Positions 5,108 to 13,800 of a DNA stretch of 21,553 nt are shown piece by piece. Within the stretch, counting starts at the first letter, position 1. The number at the start of each line of letters is the position of its first letter. The translations under genes were made by a program, and so were the position numbers. The DNA comes from Chloroflexota bacterium (GTDB lineage Bacteria; Chloroflexota; Anaerolineae; Anaerolineales; Villigracilaceae): assembly GCA_023459215.1 (NCBI GenBank), contig JAEWVF010000110.1, forward strand, positions 1 through 21,553. Direction: 5' to 3'. The notes below the pieces were generated by a model. The model was not told the DNA's origin and ran no database searches. It worked only from the letters and a program-made list of their open reading frames with translations.

Positions 5108-6856
5108 TCAGCGCTCGATTTTGAAAGCCATATCCATCTTGAAATCGGGCAGGCTGACCAGGCAGGGTTGGCCGACCTGACAGGCGACCGGGATTGGATC
5201 GAGGAAAGTACCCTGCCAGGTGTCGTAGGGCGTCACGGTATAGTTGCCGTCCAGCAGCCCGTTCAGTTCGACCTGGACTCCGCTGCGGAGGGTTTCAGAT
5301 GCGCGCAGCTCGCTGATGGGCTGGCCTTGCAGGGCGAAATCCTGCACCCAGAACAAGCCGCCCTCGGCCCCGGCGACGCCCCAGCCGCGCACCTGGGCCT
5401 CGCTGCTGGCGACTTCCAGGCGTTCGGGATTGAGTCGCGCCAGCGGAATCCCCTCGACGAACTGGATGAAGCGCGCCATATCGGCTTTCATCTCCGGGGT
5501 GGGGCGTCCCCACGATCCGCCGCTGTTCCACTCCGCCGGAGTCATGGCCGCGCCCGAGGCCAGCGCCGACCAAATCGAGTGGTGGAAAAGCTCCGGGTAT
5601 TCCGCCGTGCCCTGCACGCCAAACTCGCCGACCCAGTTTGGTTTTTCCTGCGCATCCCACATCGATTGCGTCCAGGAGGTAAGCACCTCGGCCGCCTGGA
5701 TCGCCCCGCCGTCGAACTCATACAGGTGTACCTGGGGCGCGTCCGTCACCTGGTAGCCCGCCGACCAATCGACATCGCCGGACATGCTGGCGGTGGTCGG
5801 ATGGCGGTACGGGTCGTGGGTGACAAAATAGTCGTTGACTTTCTCGTGCCAGGCGTCGGTTTGCGCGAAGGATTCTGTCCCGTTGATTTCGGAGACAATC
5901 TGCCACATGCCGATGGCTGGACTGTAACCCCAACGGGCGATGAGGTAGCGATAAAAGTTTTCCTGCCAGGCCCAGGCCTCGGCATCAGTGAAAAACTCGG
6001 GCAGGTCTACCAGTTTATTGAACCCGTTGTTGTTGGCCCAGTTTCCCCGGCCCCAGGGATGGTTGTCCCCGCGCAATTGCGGGTGGTCCCAAACGGTGAA
6101 GACCAGGTAGATGCCTTTTTTCTCGGCGTCACGCACGATGGCATCGATGGTGCTCATGTTCGAAGCGGAATAGTTGTTGTAACTGCTGTTGATCGGTGAC
6201 ATGCTGTACAGCGGCCACCAGACCACAAAGTTTTCACCGGCGGCAACCATGTTGCTGAACAATCCCACCCCGTTTTCAACGCTGAAGCCATCGATCAGGA
6301 TGTTGAGCGCTTCGCAATAACCGTAGCCGTAAAAAGGCGAGCCATCGTGATGCACCAGGTAACGTGCGCTGTAATCCGGGTTGATCGTTTTGCCGATTTG
6401 CAGCCAGCCCTTGCGCTCAGATTCGCTGACGTTAAAGCTGCCCTCGGCGCTGGCGGATGTGCCGCGCGCGTCGCTGACGGTCAGGGCGTAGCGCCACTCG
6501 CCGGCGCTGGAGGGGCTAAAGCGCATCTTCCAGGCCCCCTGGCCGTCCCAGAAGCCGGGCACGTTCATCTGCGCTCCGTCCGGGCCGCTGAAAACACCAT
6601 CCAGGCGCACCTGGCGCGCATCGTACGGATTTTCGTACTGCGCTTCGAGTTCCACGGTCATCTCAAGCGACTCGTAGCGCGGCAATTCGGCCCGATCCAG
6701 CGCGACGGATGTCAACTTCGGCAGGTCGGGCGGCGCAGTCGGCGGCGGGACAGGGGTTGCCGTTGGCGCGGGGGTGGCTGTCACCGCCGGGGCGCAGGCG
6801 GCCAGCAGCAACAGGCAGGCAGTTGCGGTTAAGAATACGCGGGAAAAGGTTCGCAT
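5108..6856 (-). CDS. Lipoprotein glycoside hydrolase: DUF5060 domain plus GH clan A-like TIM barrel, 582 aa
   Basis: Probable surface-anchored glycosidase acting on polysaccharide or oligosaccharide. Residues 1-21 form a lipoprotein signal with lipobox LAAC (Cys21). A Thr/Pro/Ala-rich linker runs to about 47. An Ig-like DUF5060 domain (about 50-145) shows the family pattern VPGFWDG...W..RFSPSSAGEWRY. A catalytic barrel (about 150-480) carries VSEING (Glu323, candidate acid/base) and WVGEFG (Glu411, candidate nucleophile), as in clan GH-A (GH5/GH140-like). A beta-rich C-terminal domain follows. Substrate cannot be told from sequence. The ATG has GGAG upstream. The gene is monocistronic with its own terminator. 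The canonical Asn before the acid/base Glu is replaced by Ser (V-S-E), a deviation from typical GH5. Confidence 0.8.
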   Translation of the reverse strand: MRTFSRVFLTATACLLLLAACAPAVTATPAPTATPVPPPTAPPDLPKLTSVALDRAELPRYESLEMTVELEAQYENPYDARQVRLDGVFSGPDGAQMNVPGFWDGQGAWKMRFSPSSAGEWRYALTVSDARGTSASAEGSFNVSESERKGWLQIGKTINPDYSARYLVHHDGSPFYGYGYCEALNILIDGFSVENGVGLFSNMVAAGENFVVWWPLYSMSPINSSYNNYSASNMSTIDAIVRDAEKKGIYLVFTVWDHPQLRGDNHPWGRGNWANNNGFNKLVDLPEFFTDAEAWAWQENFYRYLIARWGYSPAIGMWQIVSEINGTESFAQTDAWHEKVNDYFVTHDPYRHPTTASMSGDVDWSAGYQVTDAPQVHLYEFDGGAIQAAEVLTSWTQSMWDAQEKPNWVGEFGVQGTAEYPELFHHSIWSALASGAAMTPAEWNSGGSWGRPTPEMKADMARFIQFVEGIPLARLNPERLEVASSEAQVRGWGVAGAEGGLFWVQDFALQGQPISELRASETLRSGVQVELNGLLDGNYTVTPYDTWQGTFLDPIPVACQVGQPCLVSLPDFKMDMAFKIER

Positions 6857-6996
6857 GGCAGGATTCTCCTTTACTATATTTTACTAAAATTTAGCCCGTC
6901 AGCCGGGTTGAATCACCGGCGTTTAGTGTTTCTCAATTCCTTTGGACGCGGATTAAACGGCTCGGGCGGGTTGACGCGTATCTGGAGCCCCAAAAA

Positions 6997-7065
6997 CACG
7001 GAGACACCGGGTTCGCTGAGTTTTAAGGGGCCAGTACAACGGATCGAACTCTCGGTGTCTCCGTG
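6997..7065. repeat. Inverted repeat of a dispersed-repeat type in the 6857-7138 gap
   Basis: CACGGAGACACCG (6997-7009) and CGGTGTCTCCGTG (7053-7065) are exact reverse complements 43 nt apart. CACGGAGACACCG-like text is typical of dispersed intergenic repeats in several environmental bacteria. The open frame across it (about 6913-7122, minus) looks like a by-product of the repeat and not a gene. Nothing else is seen in this gap except the terminator at 7079-7107. Confidence 0.6.
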
Positions 7066-7078
7066 GTGAAAGTGAATC

Positions 7079-7107
7079 AAAAAAGCCCGAGATGTAAGTC
7101 TCCGGCT
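7079..7107 (-). terminator. Intrinsic terminator of the mmd operon
   Basis: On the minus strand AGCCGGAGA (7107-7099) pairs with TCTCGGGCT (7092-7084) with one mismatch and a 6-nt loop, followed by six T (7084-7079). It is about 30 nt past the stop of mmdB. Confidence 0.85.
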
Positions 7108-7138
7108 CTTTCTTCTTTCCACTTTCTATCTTCTATCT

Positions 7139-8284
7139 TTACATCGTGCTGACAATCGCCAGCAGCACCCCGCCTGCAATCACCGAGCCAAGCTGCCCGG
7201 CGGTGTTCGCGCCCATCGCATGCATCAGGATGAAGTTATCGAAATCTTCCTCCTGGGCCATTTTGGCCGAGAGCCGCCCGGCCATCGGGAAGGCGCTGAT
7301 GCCGCAAGCGCCGATCAGCGGGTTGATTTTGCCGCCCGAGACGAAGGACATCAGCTTGCCGAACAAAAGCCCGGCAACGGTATCCATCACAAAGGCCAGC
7401 AGCCCCAGTCCGAGCACCAACAGCGTCCGCAACTGCCATTCGCCGGTCGCCGGGTCGAAGATGAACTTGTCGGCGGTCATGGTCGCGCCGATGGCCAGCC
7501 CCAGGAAAAGGGTGGCGATATTGATGATTTCGTTCTGGGCGGCCTTGTTCAGCCGTTCAACCACGCCCGACTCCTTGAGCAGGTTGCCGAGCATCAGGGT
7601 CGCCATCAGCGGAGCCGCGCCGGGCGCAATCAGGCTGACAATCACCGTCACCACCACCGGGAAGACAATCACCGTCGTCTGCGAGACCGGGCGCGGGGCG
7701 TAATCCATGCGAATCAGGCGTTCCTTGCGGGTCGTCATCAGGCGCATGATGGGCGGCTGGATGATCGGGATCAGGCTCATGTACGAGTAAGCCGCCACCG
7801 CAATCGGCCCGAGCAGTTCCGGGGCCAGTTTGGATGTTACGAAAATCGCCGTCGGGCCATCAATCGCACCGATGGTGCCAATCGAGGCGGCTTCGTTCAA
7901 CGGGAATCCCAGCCAGATCGCCAGGATGAGCGTCCCGAAGATGCCGAACTGCCCCGCCGCGCCGAGCAAAACCATCCGGGGTTGGGCCAGCAGCGGGCGA
8001 AAGTCGATCATTGCGCCCACGCCGATGAAAATCAGCAGCGGGAACAACTCAGACTTGATGCCCGCATCGTAAATCACCTTCATGAAGCTTTCTTCGTTGT
8101 AAACCGACATGCCCAGGTTCGCCAAAATACAGCCAAACCCAATCGGCAGCAATAGCACCGGTTCGTACTCTTTCGCAATCGCCAGGTAAATCAAAGTCCC
8201 GCCGACCACGAGCATCAGCGCGTTGCCCCAGCCGAAGGAAGTAAATCCGGTCAGCAACTGCGGGAGAATTTCGCCCAGGTTCAT
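7139..8284 (-). CDS. mmdB: Na+-translocating decarboxylase beta subunit (OadB/MmdB/GcdB family), 381 aa
   Basis: Membrane subunit that decarboxylates carboxybiotin and couples this to Na+ export. The protein is hydrophobic throughout with about 9-11 spans. The family signature is present: Asp94 in GVGAMIDFRPLL and Asp142 in IGAIDGPTAIF, matching the region IGGADGPTxIF that holds the essential Asp of OadB. Length is typical. The start overlaps the stop of the biotin carrier gene by an ATGA (8281-8284), so translation is coupled. It is the last gene of a four-gene operon ending at the terminator at 7079-7107. The family assignment is firm; the name mmdB (not oadB or gcdB) depends on the carboxyltransferase encoded upstream. 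Confidence 0.93.
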   Translation of the reverse strand: MNLGEILPQLLTGFTSFGWGNALMLVVGGTLIYLAIAKEYEPVLLLPIGFGCILANLGMSVYNEESFMKVIYDAGIKSELFPLLIFIGVGAMIDFRPLLAQPRMVLLGAAGQFGIFGTLILAIWLGFPLNEAASIGTIGAIDGPTAIFVTSKLAPELLGPIAVAAYSYMSLIPIIQPPIMRLMTTRKERLIRMDYAPRPVSQTTVIVFPVVVTVIVSLIAPGAAPLMATLMLGNLLKESGVVERLNKAAQNEIINIATLFLGLAIGATMTADKFIFDPATGEWQLRTLLVLGLGLLAFVMDTVAGLLFGKLMSFVSGGKINPLIGACGISAFPMAGRLSAKMAQEEDFDNFILMHAMGANTAGQLGSVIAGGVLLAIVSTM

Positions 8285-8712
8285 GACTCAAACTCCACCA
8301 GCACCTGGCGGTGCGTTACCGACTGCCCGGCGCTGACCGCCACTTTGGCAATTGTTCCGCCGCGGGTGGCGCGAATGGCGTTTTTCATTTTCATCGCGTC
8401 AATGACGCACACCTGCTGGCCGCTCTGGATGATGTCGCCGGCCTTGACATTGACTTCCGTCACGGTGCCGGGCAGCGGCGCGACAACGCTGGTCCCGCTC
8501 GCCTGGCCGGAGGCCGCTCCACCCGCGGCCTGTTTGACCGTTTTCGAAGCGGAGTCAGGCTTATGTGAGTCCGCTCCCGCGGCAGCGCTGCGCCCGTTTT
8601 CGGGGGTGACTTCAAAGGTCTCGTCGCCAATCCGGGCCAGGATCGGGCGTTGATTTAAATCTTCAATTTCGACTTCGTAGGTTACATCCGCAATTTTGAC
8701 TGTGTATTTCAT
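8281..8712 (-). CDS. mmdC: Biotin carboxyl carrier subunit of decarboxylase, 143 aa
   Basis: Carries the biotin that shuttles CO2 from the carboxyltransferase to the membrane beta subunit. The C-terminal biotinyl domain (about 74-143) contains AMKM with the biotinylated Lys108, 35 residues from the end as usual. A flexible Ala/Gly/Ser-rich linker (about 40-74) joins it to a small N-terminal beta segment. Start and stop both overlap neighbours by ATGA (8709-8712 and 8281-8284). Biotinylation needs a BirA ligase encoded elsewhere. Alternative roles (acetyl-CoA carboxylase BCCP) are unlikely given the operon. Confidence 0.92.
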   Translation of the reverse strand: MKYTVKIADVTYEVEIEDLNQRPILARIGDETFEVTPENGRSAAAGADSHKPDSASKTVKQAAGGAASGQASGTSVVAPLPGTVTEVNVKAGDIIQSGQQVCVIDAMKMKNAIRATRGGTIAKVAVSAGQSVTHRQVLVEFES

Positions 8713-9026
8713 CGTGATTTACTACCCTTCTGGTACATCTGGCGGGTGCGCATGCCCAACTGCCAGGCGCTGACGAAAGCCGTTTCGGGCATGGGGAAGT
8801 AGGCGGTTTGCTGCTGCTCCTGCTCGGCCAGCGCAATTGCCACGGCGATGGCCGCGGCTTTGGCTTTTTGGTTTTCGTTGGGCAAGATATTATCTTGTCC
8901 AACAGATTCTTCCTTCACCGGCAGCGCCGTAATCAGCGACATCATGCCCCAAAAAAGCACAATCGCGCCAAAGGTCAGCCCCATGCCGATCAGGGTAATC
9001 CAGAGTGCATCGGTCATTAGTTCCAT
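8709..9026 (-). CDS. mmdD: Decarboxylase gamma/delta small membrane subunit (OadG/MmdD family), 105 aa
   Basis: Small anchor subunit that holds the complex together at the membrane. One hydrophobic helix lies at about 8-34 (WITLIGMGLTFGAIVLFWGM), the usual OadG signature, followed by a charged, Ala/Gln-rich cytoplasmic tail. Residues 55-75 are strongly helical. The start at 9026 has AGGAG with good spacing. The stop overlaps the biotin carrier start by ATGA. Sequence conservation in this family is low, so the call rests on topology, length and operon position. Confidence 0.82.
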   Translation of the reverse strand: MELMTDALWITLIGMGLTFGAIVLFWGMMSLITALPVKEESVGQDNILPNENQKAKAAAIAVAIALAEQEQQQTAYFPMPETAFVSAWQLGMRTRQMYQKGSKSR

Positions 9027-9044
9027 AAAAGCTCCTGGGATGTC

Positions 9045-9106
9045 AGGGTTCAGGTGTCAGGTATCAGGTTTTTCCTGACACTTGGCACCTCGCACCTGAC
9101 ACCTGT
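9045..9106. repeat. Inverted-repeat spacer between mmdA and mmdD
   Basis: CAGGTGTCAGGT (9051-9062) and ACCTGACACCTG (9094-9105) are exact reverse complements. Inside lies a smaller hairpin TCAGG-TTTTT-CCTGA (9064-9078). The left flank contains several TCAGG units in tandem. The pattern resembles a REP or small MITE inserted into the operon. In RNA it would form a hairpin between the carboxyltransferase and membrane genes. Confidence 0.7.
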
Positions 9107-10660
9107 TTAGACCGGAATATTCCCATGCTTGCGCGGCGGGGCGGGGGCGTACTTGTCGCGCAGGGCCGAAAGGGCAGCAATCAGCTTGGCGCGGGTTTCG
9201 CGCGGCTCGATGATATCGTCGATGTAACCGGCGCCGGCGGCGTAGTACGGATTGCCGAATTTTTCGCGGTACAAAGCGGCCATTTCTTTGCGCTTCTCTG
9301 CCGGGTTTTCGGCGCTGTCGATTTGCTTGCGATACAGGATGTTGGCTGCGCCTTCAGCGCCCATGACCGCAATTTCGGCGCTCGGCCAGGCGTAAGTGAT
9401 GTCGGTGCCGAGGTATTTGCTCGACATGACCACATACGCGCCGCCGTAGGCCTTGCGGGTGATAACGGTCGCCTTCGGGACGGTCGCTTCCGAGTAGGCG
9501 TAGAGCAATTTTGCGCCGTGGCGGATGATGCCGCCGTGCTCTTGCGAAACGCCGGGCAGGAAGCCGGGCGAATCGACGAAAGTGACCAACGGAATGTTGA
9601 AGCAGTCGCACATGCGCACGAAGCGGGTCATCTTGTCGGCGGCGTCGATGTCGATCACACCGGCCATGACGGATGGCTCCTGGCCGATGATGCCAACGCT
9701 CTGCCCGCCCAGGCGCGCCAGCCCAACAATGGCGTTGCGCGCCCATTCGGGTTGGATTTCCAGGAAAGATTCTTTGTCGACAATTGTTTCGATGACTTCG
9801 TGCATCGAGTAGGATTGACTTGGGTCGAGCGGGACGAGACTGTTCAGTAAATCGTCCATGCGCTGGGGGTCGTCGTTGGTCTGGCGGAAGGGCGGATTTT
9901 CAACGTTATTGGATGGGAAGTAAGTCACCACGCGCCGGGTCAGGGCAATCGCTTCCGCTTCGGTGCGGGTGGCCAGGTGGGCCGTGCCGCTGACCGACAT
10001 GTGAATATCGGAGCCGCCCAAGGATTCGGGGTCAACCACTTCGCCGGTCACGGCCTTGATGACTTCCGGGCCGGTCAGGAACATGAAGGATTGCTTCTCG
10101 ACCATGATGATGACATCTTGCAGGGCCGGCGAATAGGCCGCGCCACCCGCGCATGGGCCGAGCATGACGCTGATTTGGGGGATGACACCCGAATACTGGG
10201 CATTGCGCCGGAAGATTTCGGCGTACCCGCCCAGGCTTTTGATGCCTTCCTGGATGCGCGCGCCGCCCGAATCGATCAGGCCGATGATCGGAGCGCCGTT
10301 GCGCAAGGCCAGGTCCATTACGCGGCAGATTTTGTGGCTCTGCATTTCGGAGAGTGTGCCGCCGTAAATGGTGAAGTCTTGCGCATAAACATAAACGGGG
10401 CGGCCTTCAATCTGTCCATAACCGGTCACCACGCCATCGCCGAGGAACTTTTCGGGCGCCATGCCCAGTTCGTCGTTGTCGCTGGTAATGAACGGCTCCA
10501 GTTCGTTGAATGTGCCGGGATCGAGCAGGGCGTCGATGCGCTCACGGGCGGTGCCTTTGCCTTTGGCGCGCTGTTTCTCTATACGGTCTTGTCCGCCACC
10601 GGCGCGGGCTTTGGCGCGCACCGAGCGGAGTTCTAAAATTCGGGGATCTTCTTCGGGCAT
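9107..10660 (-). CDS. mmdA: Biotin-dependent carboxyltransferase, methylmalonyl-CoA decarboxylase alpha type, 517 aa
   Basis: Transfers the carboxyl group from an acyl-CoA, most likely (S)-methylmalonyl-CoA, to biotin on MmdC; with MmdB this pumps Na+ (EC 7.2.4.3). The whole protein is an acetyl-CoA carboxylase-type carboxyltransferase: RERIDALLDPGTFNELEPF near 40-57, first oxyanion-hole motif SGGARIQEG (131-139), GPCAGGAAYSPAL (168-180), and the second motif KAYGGAYVVMSSK near residue 400. Length matches MmdA (about 510-520), not GcdA (about 585). The start was set at ATG 10660, with AAGGA upstream; the frame is open for 12 more codons. Gene order A-D-C-B matches known mmd operons. It could instead act in a propionyl-CoA carboxylase, but no biotin carboxylase is nearby. 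Confidence 0.88.
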   Translation of the reverse strand: MPEEDPRILELRSVRAKARAGGGQDRIEKQRAKGKGTARERIDALLDPGTFNELEPFITSDNDELGMAPEKFLGDGVVTGYGQIEGRPVYVYAQDFTIYGGTLSEMQSHKICRVMDLALRNGAPIIGLIDSGGARIQEGIKSLGGYAEIFRRNAQYSGVIPQISVMLGPCAGGAAYSPALQDVIIMVEKQSFMFLTGPEVIKAVTGEVVDPESLGGSDIHMSVSGTAHLATRTEAEAIALTRRVVTYFPSNNVENPPFRQTNDDPQRMDDLLNSLVPLDPSQSYSMHEVIETIVDKESFLEIQPEWARNAIVGLARLGGQSVGIIGQEPSVMAGVIDIDAADKMTRFVRMCDCFNIPLVTFVDSPGFLPGVSQEHGGIIRHGAKLLYAYSEATVPKATVITRKAYGGAYVVMSSKYLGTDITYAWPSAEIAVMGAEGAANILYRKQIDSAENPAEKRKEMAALYREKFGNPYYAAGAGYIDDIIEPRETRAKLIAALSALRDKYAPAPPRKHGNIPV

Positions 10661-10700
10661 GGGGGAATCCTTTTCGCGGAATGTGAAAGAATACACTATG

Positions 10701-10729
10701 AGTATAGCCGCCCTGTCATTGCCCTGCCA
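10701..10729 (-). promoter_or_regulatory. Possible mmdA promoter
   Basis: A minus-strand TATACT -10 lies at 10701-10706, with a weak TGGCAG 17 bp upstream. It is 40 nt before the start codon at 10660. The rest of the 10730-10832 gap is AT-rich without clear sites. Confidence 0.35.
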
Positions 10730-10832
10730 GTGATGCCCGTCAGCGGAAAGTCATGTTTTTTAATGCAATTTTTATGATATGTGTCAGATTAATATGATGA
10801 ATTGACTTAGATGTACAATTCTTGCCTGGGGA

Positions 10833-10872
10833 GCAACAAAAAAACAGCGCGAATGCGCTGTTTTTTTGTTGC
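10833..10872. terminator. Perfect 18-bp intrinsic terminator after the nuclease gene
   Basis: Positions 10833-10850 and 10855-10872 pair exactly around a GAAT loop. The stem contains seven A on one side and seven T on the other, so it can work in both directions; for the minus-strand nuclease gene (stop 10897) it is 24 nt downstream. Confidence 0.9.
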
Positions 10873-10896
10873 ATTTTGAACTTTTATCCTCAAACT

Positions 10897-13800
10897 TTAG
10901 CGGTGAACCACAATTGAACCAAATACACGCAGGTTTTCCACCGTATCGTAGATGACATGTTCGCCGGTTTCATCGCTATACCAAATTTTGACGCGAATGG
11001 TATCCGGGTTATCCTGGTCAGCCCAAACGGTGAACTTGTAGTTACCACTGTTGTTGATTTTGCCGCTACCCTGGAATTGGGCAGTTTTTGCGGTCTGGTC
11101 AATGATCAACCAATCAAAGGATGTGGCCTTGAAGCGCAATCCGCCCAGATGGAAGATCATTTGGAATTCGCCACTGGGTGTGCTGGCATTTTTCTTGTAC
11201 CCTACCAGGAAAGCTACCACCGACGAGCCTTTCTTGGTGGGCTTATCAAGGTATGCGCCCGCCGGTGAATAATACCAGCCGCCGCCGGTGGCAAATCCGC
11301 CTTTGGGGTTATAAACAAGCACGGTTGATGAAACGGCCTGGTGCGAAGCTCCATCTTTATCTGTGACGGTCAAGGTAACGGTATACAGGCCTGGAGCGTT
11401 GTAGGTGTGACCGTCTACTACGGAACCGGAACCGTTGACCTCGGTCACGCTGCCGGCTGAGGTGCTGCCATCGCCCCAATCCCAGAGAGCCGTGTGGGTG
11501 TCAAGAGTACCCGCATCGTTAAAGCTGGCATTGGCATTGACCACATTCGCGACATTGACCGGGCCAGTGGGAACGATGATGCCTGTAATGGCTGGCGCAA
11601 GATTGTTGACCGTAACAGTGGTTGAGGCGCTGGCGCTCAGGCCGCCATCGTCACTGACGCGAACAGTAACAGTCTGCGTAGTCGGGCCATCAACACCTGC
11701 AAAAGGAATGCTTTGTCCCGCGGTTTCGAAAACGCCATCGTTGTTTAGATCCCATTCATAGGTTAGTGGGTCGTTGTTCAGGTCGCTGCCGGTTGCATTG
11801 AGCGTAACATTGCCGCCTTCGTCCACGCTGTAGGACTCACCTGCGGAAACGGTGGGGGCGACATTCAAATCGAGGCCAACGACGACCGGATCGTGATCTG
11901 AAACGCGGAATTGGTCGGGCGCGTAGAGGCTGGCTTGCAGGTTGGCGGTCTTAAAATCGGTGTTGTAATCGAGCACCGAGGGTTCATCGGCGTTGATGTG
12001 GTAGTCACCCACCCCAGTTATCTGGGAAACAAGGGAAGCCGAACCCAGGGCGTGATCGAGGTAGCCCCACTGGCCATCGAACACATATGAATAGGCATCC
12101 GGGCCGAGGAAGGTTTCGATCAGGTTGGTGAACCCGGCATTTTTAATAAATGTAATCGGGTCTTCCATCGCATAGGAGTTGTAATCGCCAACCAGCAGGA
12201 TGTCGGGATCGCCGGTTGCGGTCGGGTCGGAGGCCAGCCAATTCATTAGTTCGATAACTGCGTTAACGCGCACCTGGTTGCAATTCCCCTGGCCATCGCC
12301 AGCATCAGGGGCTTCGCAGGCGGAGCCTTTGCTCTTGAGGTGATTGATATTGATGATGAAACGCGCGCCAGTTGAATTCTGTTCAAAAGCCTGCGCCAGC
12401 GAAGGCCGGTTGCGGGCAGCGCCATCGCCGCCGTTGACAAAGGCCAGGTTGTTGAGGGCGGCGGTTTGTCCTACTGGGGTGACAGCGGAAGTTTTGTAGA
12501 GCATACCAACTTTGATGGCATCCGTACCGAGGGCGTTGATTTCACCAGTGTTGGTATCTACGTCGATAAAGGCATATGCGCCAGGCGCAGTTGCTTCATT
12601 TAGACGATCTACCAGGAAAGCGATCGAACTATCCGGGCCGTAGCCATCGTTTTCGATTTCGTTGATTCCGATGACATCCGCATCCAGAGCCAGGATCGCG
12701 GCCACGGTCTTGGGCCACTGGCGGTCGAATTCGGCCTGGGTATCTGCACCGCGACAATCGGTTGCACCACCACCAACACCCAGGGAGCAGTTGTCGGTGT
12801 TATCGGGCAGGCCATCGAATGTATTAAAAAAGTTGAGAAGGTTCATGCCCGCAACTTTAAGCGTGCCGCCAATTTCGGGGGCAGAATCGGGGCGCGGATT
12901 GGCAGCCACAAATTGGGCGCTACCGTTGAGGGCGTTGATCGGGCGGACGCGGTAGGCATTGCCGCTGGCGCTGTTGCCAGCCCAGGTGTAGGTCATCACG
13001 CCCACGATGCCGGTGGCCGTATCACCGCCGCGCAGGGTGTTGCTGGCGCTGAGTGGCTGTCCATCACGCCCGAACAGGATTGGATCGGGATTCTGGTTTT
13101 GGAGGGCATCATCGATGATGATACGATTCAGGTTGTTGCTGGCTTGCAACGCGATGGCAGCCGCGCCGGGAGTGGTCATATTGGTGGGCTGTTGCAAGCG
13201 AGCTTCGGAAGACATTACCACTTGGCCGAAGCGTCCCAATTGGAAATGTTCGGTAACGTAGAGCGTTTGCTGCAGGCGCACCAGCATACCTTCGTAGCGT
13301 TCGGCAAATGTATCACTTGGGAAGGGCAAGAGCACATCCACCGGTTCAACCGAAGCGGTGGAGCCGCAGTCGACTAATGATGTCACGCTGCTGATTTGGG
13401 TTTGATCCTGGAATTCGCCAGCGCTGCCGGTCACGCGCACAACCTGACCCAGGCTGACCGAGTTATTAGTGCCGTTGAACACGAAAATTCCATCTGATGT
13501 GGATTCATCCCCATCGCCATTCAGGTCTTGCAGGAAGAACCCACGCTGGGCAGGAGAAGCGCCTTCGTAATCACCGACAACTACGCCCTGGGTGGTGACC
13601 ACGCCGCTGATTGTAGCTACGGTTCCATTTCCCTGGATCTGGTAGATTGGCGTGAAGGGCAAATCGCAGACCGGACCGAGGGTGTTGAAGCTGAAGCTGT
13701 AATCGGTTTCCAGCGTATCGGGCGGGTCGATCTCATCCTGGTCACTGACACTGGCAGCATTCACTGTCACCGTGCAGCTTTCACCGCTCGAGAAATCCGC

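Noticed and set aside
5009..6199. Long plus-strand frame opposite the glycosidase
   Set aside because: Antisense shadow; the minus-strand frame has a lipobox, domains and a terminator.
6913..7122. Small minus-strand ORF in the glycosidase-mmd gap
   Set aside because: It spans a dispersed inverted repeat and the operon terminator and has no ribosome site.
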